64,000 bases of DNA from Isoetes taiwanensis (lineage: Eukaryota; Streptophyta; Lycopodiopsida; Isoetales; Isoetaceae), in contig JAJEKV010000079.1 in assembly GCA_021234155.1 (NCBI GenBank), positions 2,362,789 to 2,426,788 of the forward strand, in the 5' to 3' direction. A program made the translations under genes and the position numbers. The notes under the pieces are model-generated. The model saw nothing but the letters and a program-made list of their open reading frames with translations, did not search any database and had not been told where the DNA came from. Shown here piece after piece: positions 62,578 to 64,000 of this stretch (its first letter is position 1; the number at the start of each line of letters is the position of its first letter).

Positions 62578-62659
62578 AATTTCAATATAATCTATGTTCT
62601 TCCAGGTGATTTTTGAGGTACTGTCCTTTGTTTCTTCTTTTGGACACCTTTCCATTTTA

Positions 62660-64000
62660 TCCATACAACATTTTCTACAGGTTCCTCACAAGCACGCTTC
62701 TCCACATGTCATTCTTAGACTGCCAAACATGTCTTGTTGCATTGCACCCTATCTAGCCTGCCTTATGGTCACATATCTTGCACTCACAGGTGCAATCTGC
62801 AGCGTGCACCATGGAATTTTTACCCCTTCCCTCAGCATTGACATCCTCTCATGATAGATGCACAGGTATTGAATTCTGATAACTTTACAACAAAGTAAGG
62901 CTTTAATTTCTCAAAGGCTCTCTGCTTAATTTGAACATCTGGATTGTCTTGCTTGAAACTAGTGAAGAATTTTGTCTGCAAAATAAGAATAGAAAACTAC
63001 TTAGTAAATGCTAATGCTAATGCTAATACCACTAGTGAAACAAATGCTAATAAATAGAAACTTAGAACTAATTGTTGATTCCATTAGCATTGCAGCTTAA
63101 CCCTTAGCAAACCAAATTACTAACCAATGCTAAGATATTGGGCTGAAAGCATTGCTAATCTATAGTGGTAGGTTGGCTTTGCTAACTACAGATTTAGTGT
63201 AGTGCTAACATTGACAAAATTACTAACAGTGGCACCAACATTAACGAAATTAGTAACATTAGCACTACCATTAACAAAATCACTAACACTGGCACTAACA
63301 TCAACACAATTACTAAAAGTGACACTAACATTATAAAGTGAGAAACCTTAGCACTTTCACAAAAAATGCTCAATTATCAACCATCAATAGCACGATAAGA
63401 ACGTGTAGACTAATTTGATTAGCAGACAAAATTCATATTAGTATCAATACTTTAAAACTTATAAAAATACTAGTAATTAGTAAACTTGAAAAATACTTAG
63501 TAAAGAACTTTTTCTACAAATAGTATACCTGGCTCACATCAAAGTAATGTGTTGGATGCTTGGGATGTTTTCCTCTACCAGATCTGACGTCCTTGAAGTT
63601 AGGCAAAACTCTAATCACTTCTTGGCTCAGGGAATCCTTTCTCTTCTTCCTTCCCCCAAGAGCCCATAATGCATTTTTATTCCTAATTGCAACAGGTGCT
63701 TCTTAGCTTTGGAACAATTCCTTGGATGAATTTCTAAAGCCTTGGCAGCTAATCTTTTGCTTCCATGCCTGACCTTCCAAGTGCCATGACTAATGCTGCC
63801 CTTTTTGCTGCTAATTTGTCATTGGACTGCACTCCTTTCACATGTTATATGGTTTCTTGGATGCTACCGACAATTACTGTGAACAATCTTTTCCTTATCA
63901 GATACTGCAACCTGCATAACTTTGTTGTTCTCCACTACATGCCATACTTCTTTCTTCTGGTCTGTAGATATCGAACTAGTCAAATCCAAAAACACTTTTG
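62660..64000 (-). pseudogene. Transposase-like gene, copy 2 (N-terminal part, runs off the window)
   Basis: Exon 1 (64000-63529, open at the edge) contains GRKKRKDSLSQEVIRVLPNF and KHPKHPTHYFDVSQ, then donor CAG|GTATAC. Exon 2 (from 62975, acceptor TTTTGCAG) begins TKFFTSFKQDNPDVQIKQRA and FEKLKPYFVVKL, then a Cys cluster CTCECKIC. The gene at 40.7-43.5 kb has LHPIHFLEESQ, an intron at the same place, then FQKEHPDMKIGLRRFESLKP and a Cys cluster, so the two are homologous. Stops and frameshifts (for example near 63700 and 62830) indicate decay. A related LTR lies just downstream. Confidence 0.6.
63190..63340. repeat. Degenerate minisatellite in the intron of copy 2
   Basis: About five imperfect units of 30-33 bp with the pattern CACTAACATTAACAAAATTACTAACA inside the predicted intron 62976-63528. 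Confidence 0.75.

Overview
This window is repeat-dense plant nuclear DNA. It contains a chromodomain Ty3/gypsy retrotransposon, a Helitron, LARD-type LTR elements, MITEs, tRNA-Leu(CAA) genes of the plant type, and relics of two transposase-like families rich in introns. I recognise no ordinary single-copy host gene. A large-genome land plant is likely. A fern, lycophyte or bryophyte is my guess, because one relic resembles the DUF7869 family that I associate with those groups and with animals, but that is inference only.

Most of the window is one nested structure. (1) The outer layer (1563-48582, minus strand) is a chromodomain Ty3/gypsy element in the form LTR-internal-LTR-internal-LTR. Its ends are flanked by the same 5 bp, AGCAG. 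The first internal region (2914-12868) holds, in transcription order, a PBS for initiator tRNA-Met, a histone H3-like ORF (12482-11205), an unknown ORF I call ORF-B (10480-8864), gag (about 8413-7272), pol (7291-3807, ending in a chromodomain) and a PPT. The second internal region (44773-46997) is a deletion derivative that keeps only ORF-B. (2) The middle LTR is split at an A/T dinucleotide by a 30.4-kb Helitron (13703-44145; 5' TC, 3' hairpin plus CTAG). (3) Inside the Helitron lies a tandem non-autonomous LTR element (13841-30262; four LTRs, three internal regions, outer TSD GGGGC) encoding only a CCHC gag-like protein. (4) The gag-like ORF of its second unit is replaced by a 5.2-kb block with five tRNA-Leu genes, a MITE and a 1.36-kb TGCG microsatellite. 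The rest of the Helitron (30.3-44.1 kb) carries a broken RING-finger gene with tandemly duplicated exons and GC-AG introns, a long inverted repeat, and an unrecognised multi-exon gene with RNase H-like transposase features.

The most notable object is the histone H3-like ORF. It begins MARTKQTAR, identical to the H3 tail through R8. It ends in a complete, gap-free H3 fold about half identical to canonical H3. Roughly 325 charged or proline-rich residues separate the two. It sits between the PBS and gag of an element whose integrase carries a chromodomain. Two in-frame TAG codons interrupt this copy. A TAG in neighbouring ORF-B aligns with CAG in the second copy, so deamination of CHG-methylated cytosine is the likely cause.

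The right part (48.6-64 kb) holds a decayed DUF7869-like gene (minus strand, 49.1-52.0 kb), an unrecognised 8.7-kb field carrying about twenty copies of a TCTCGACT/AGTCGAGA palindrome, a related LTR in the opposite orientation (61.05-62.58 kb) with its own fold-back insertion, and at the window edge a second, diverged copy of the transposase-like gene found in the Helitron.
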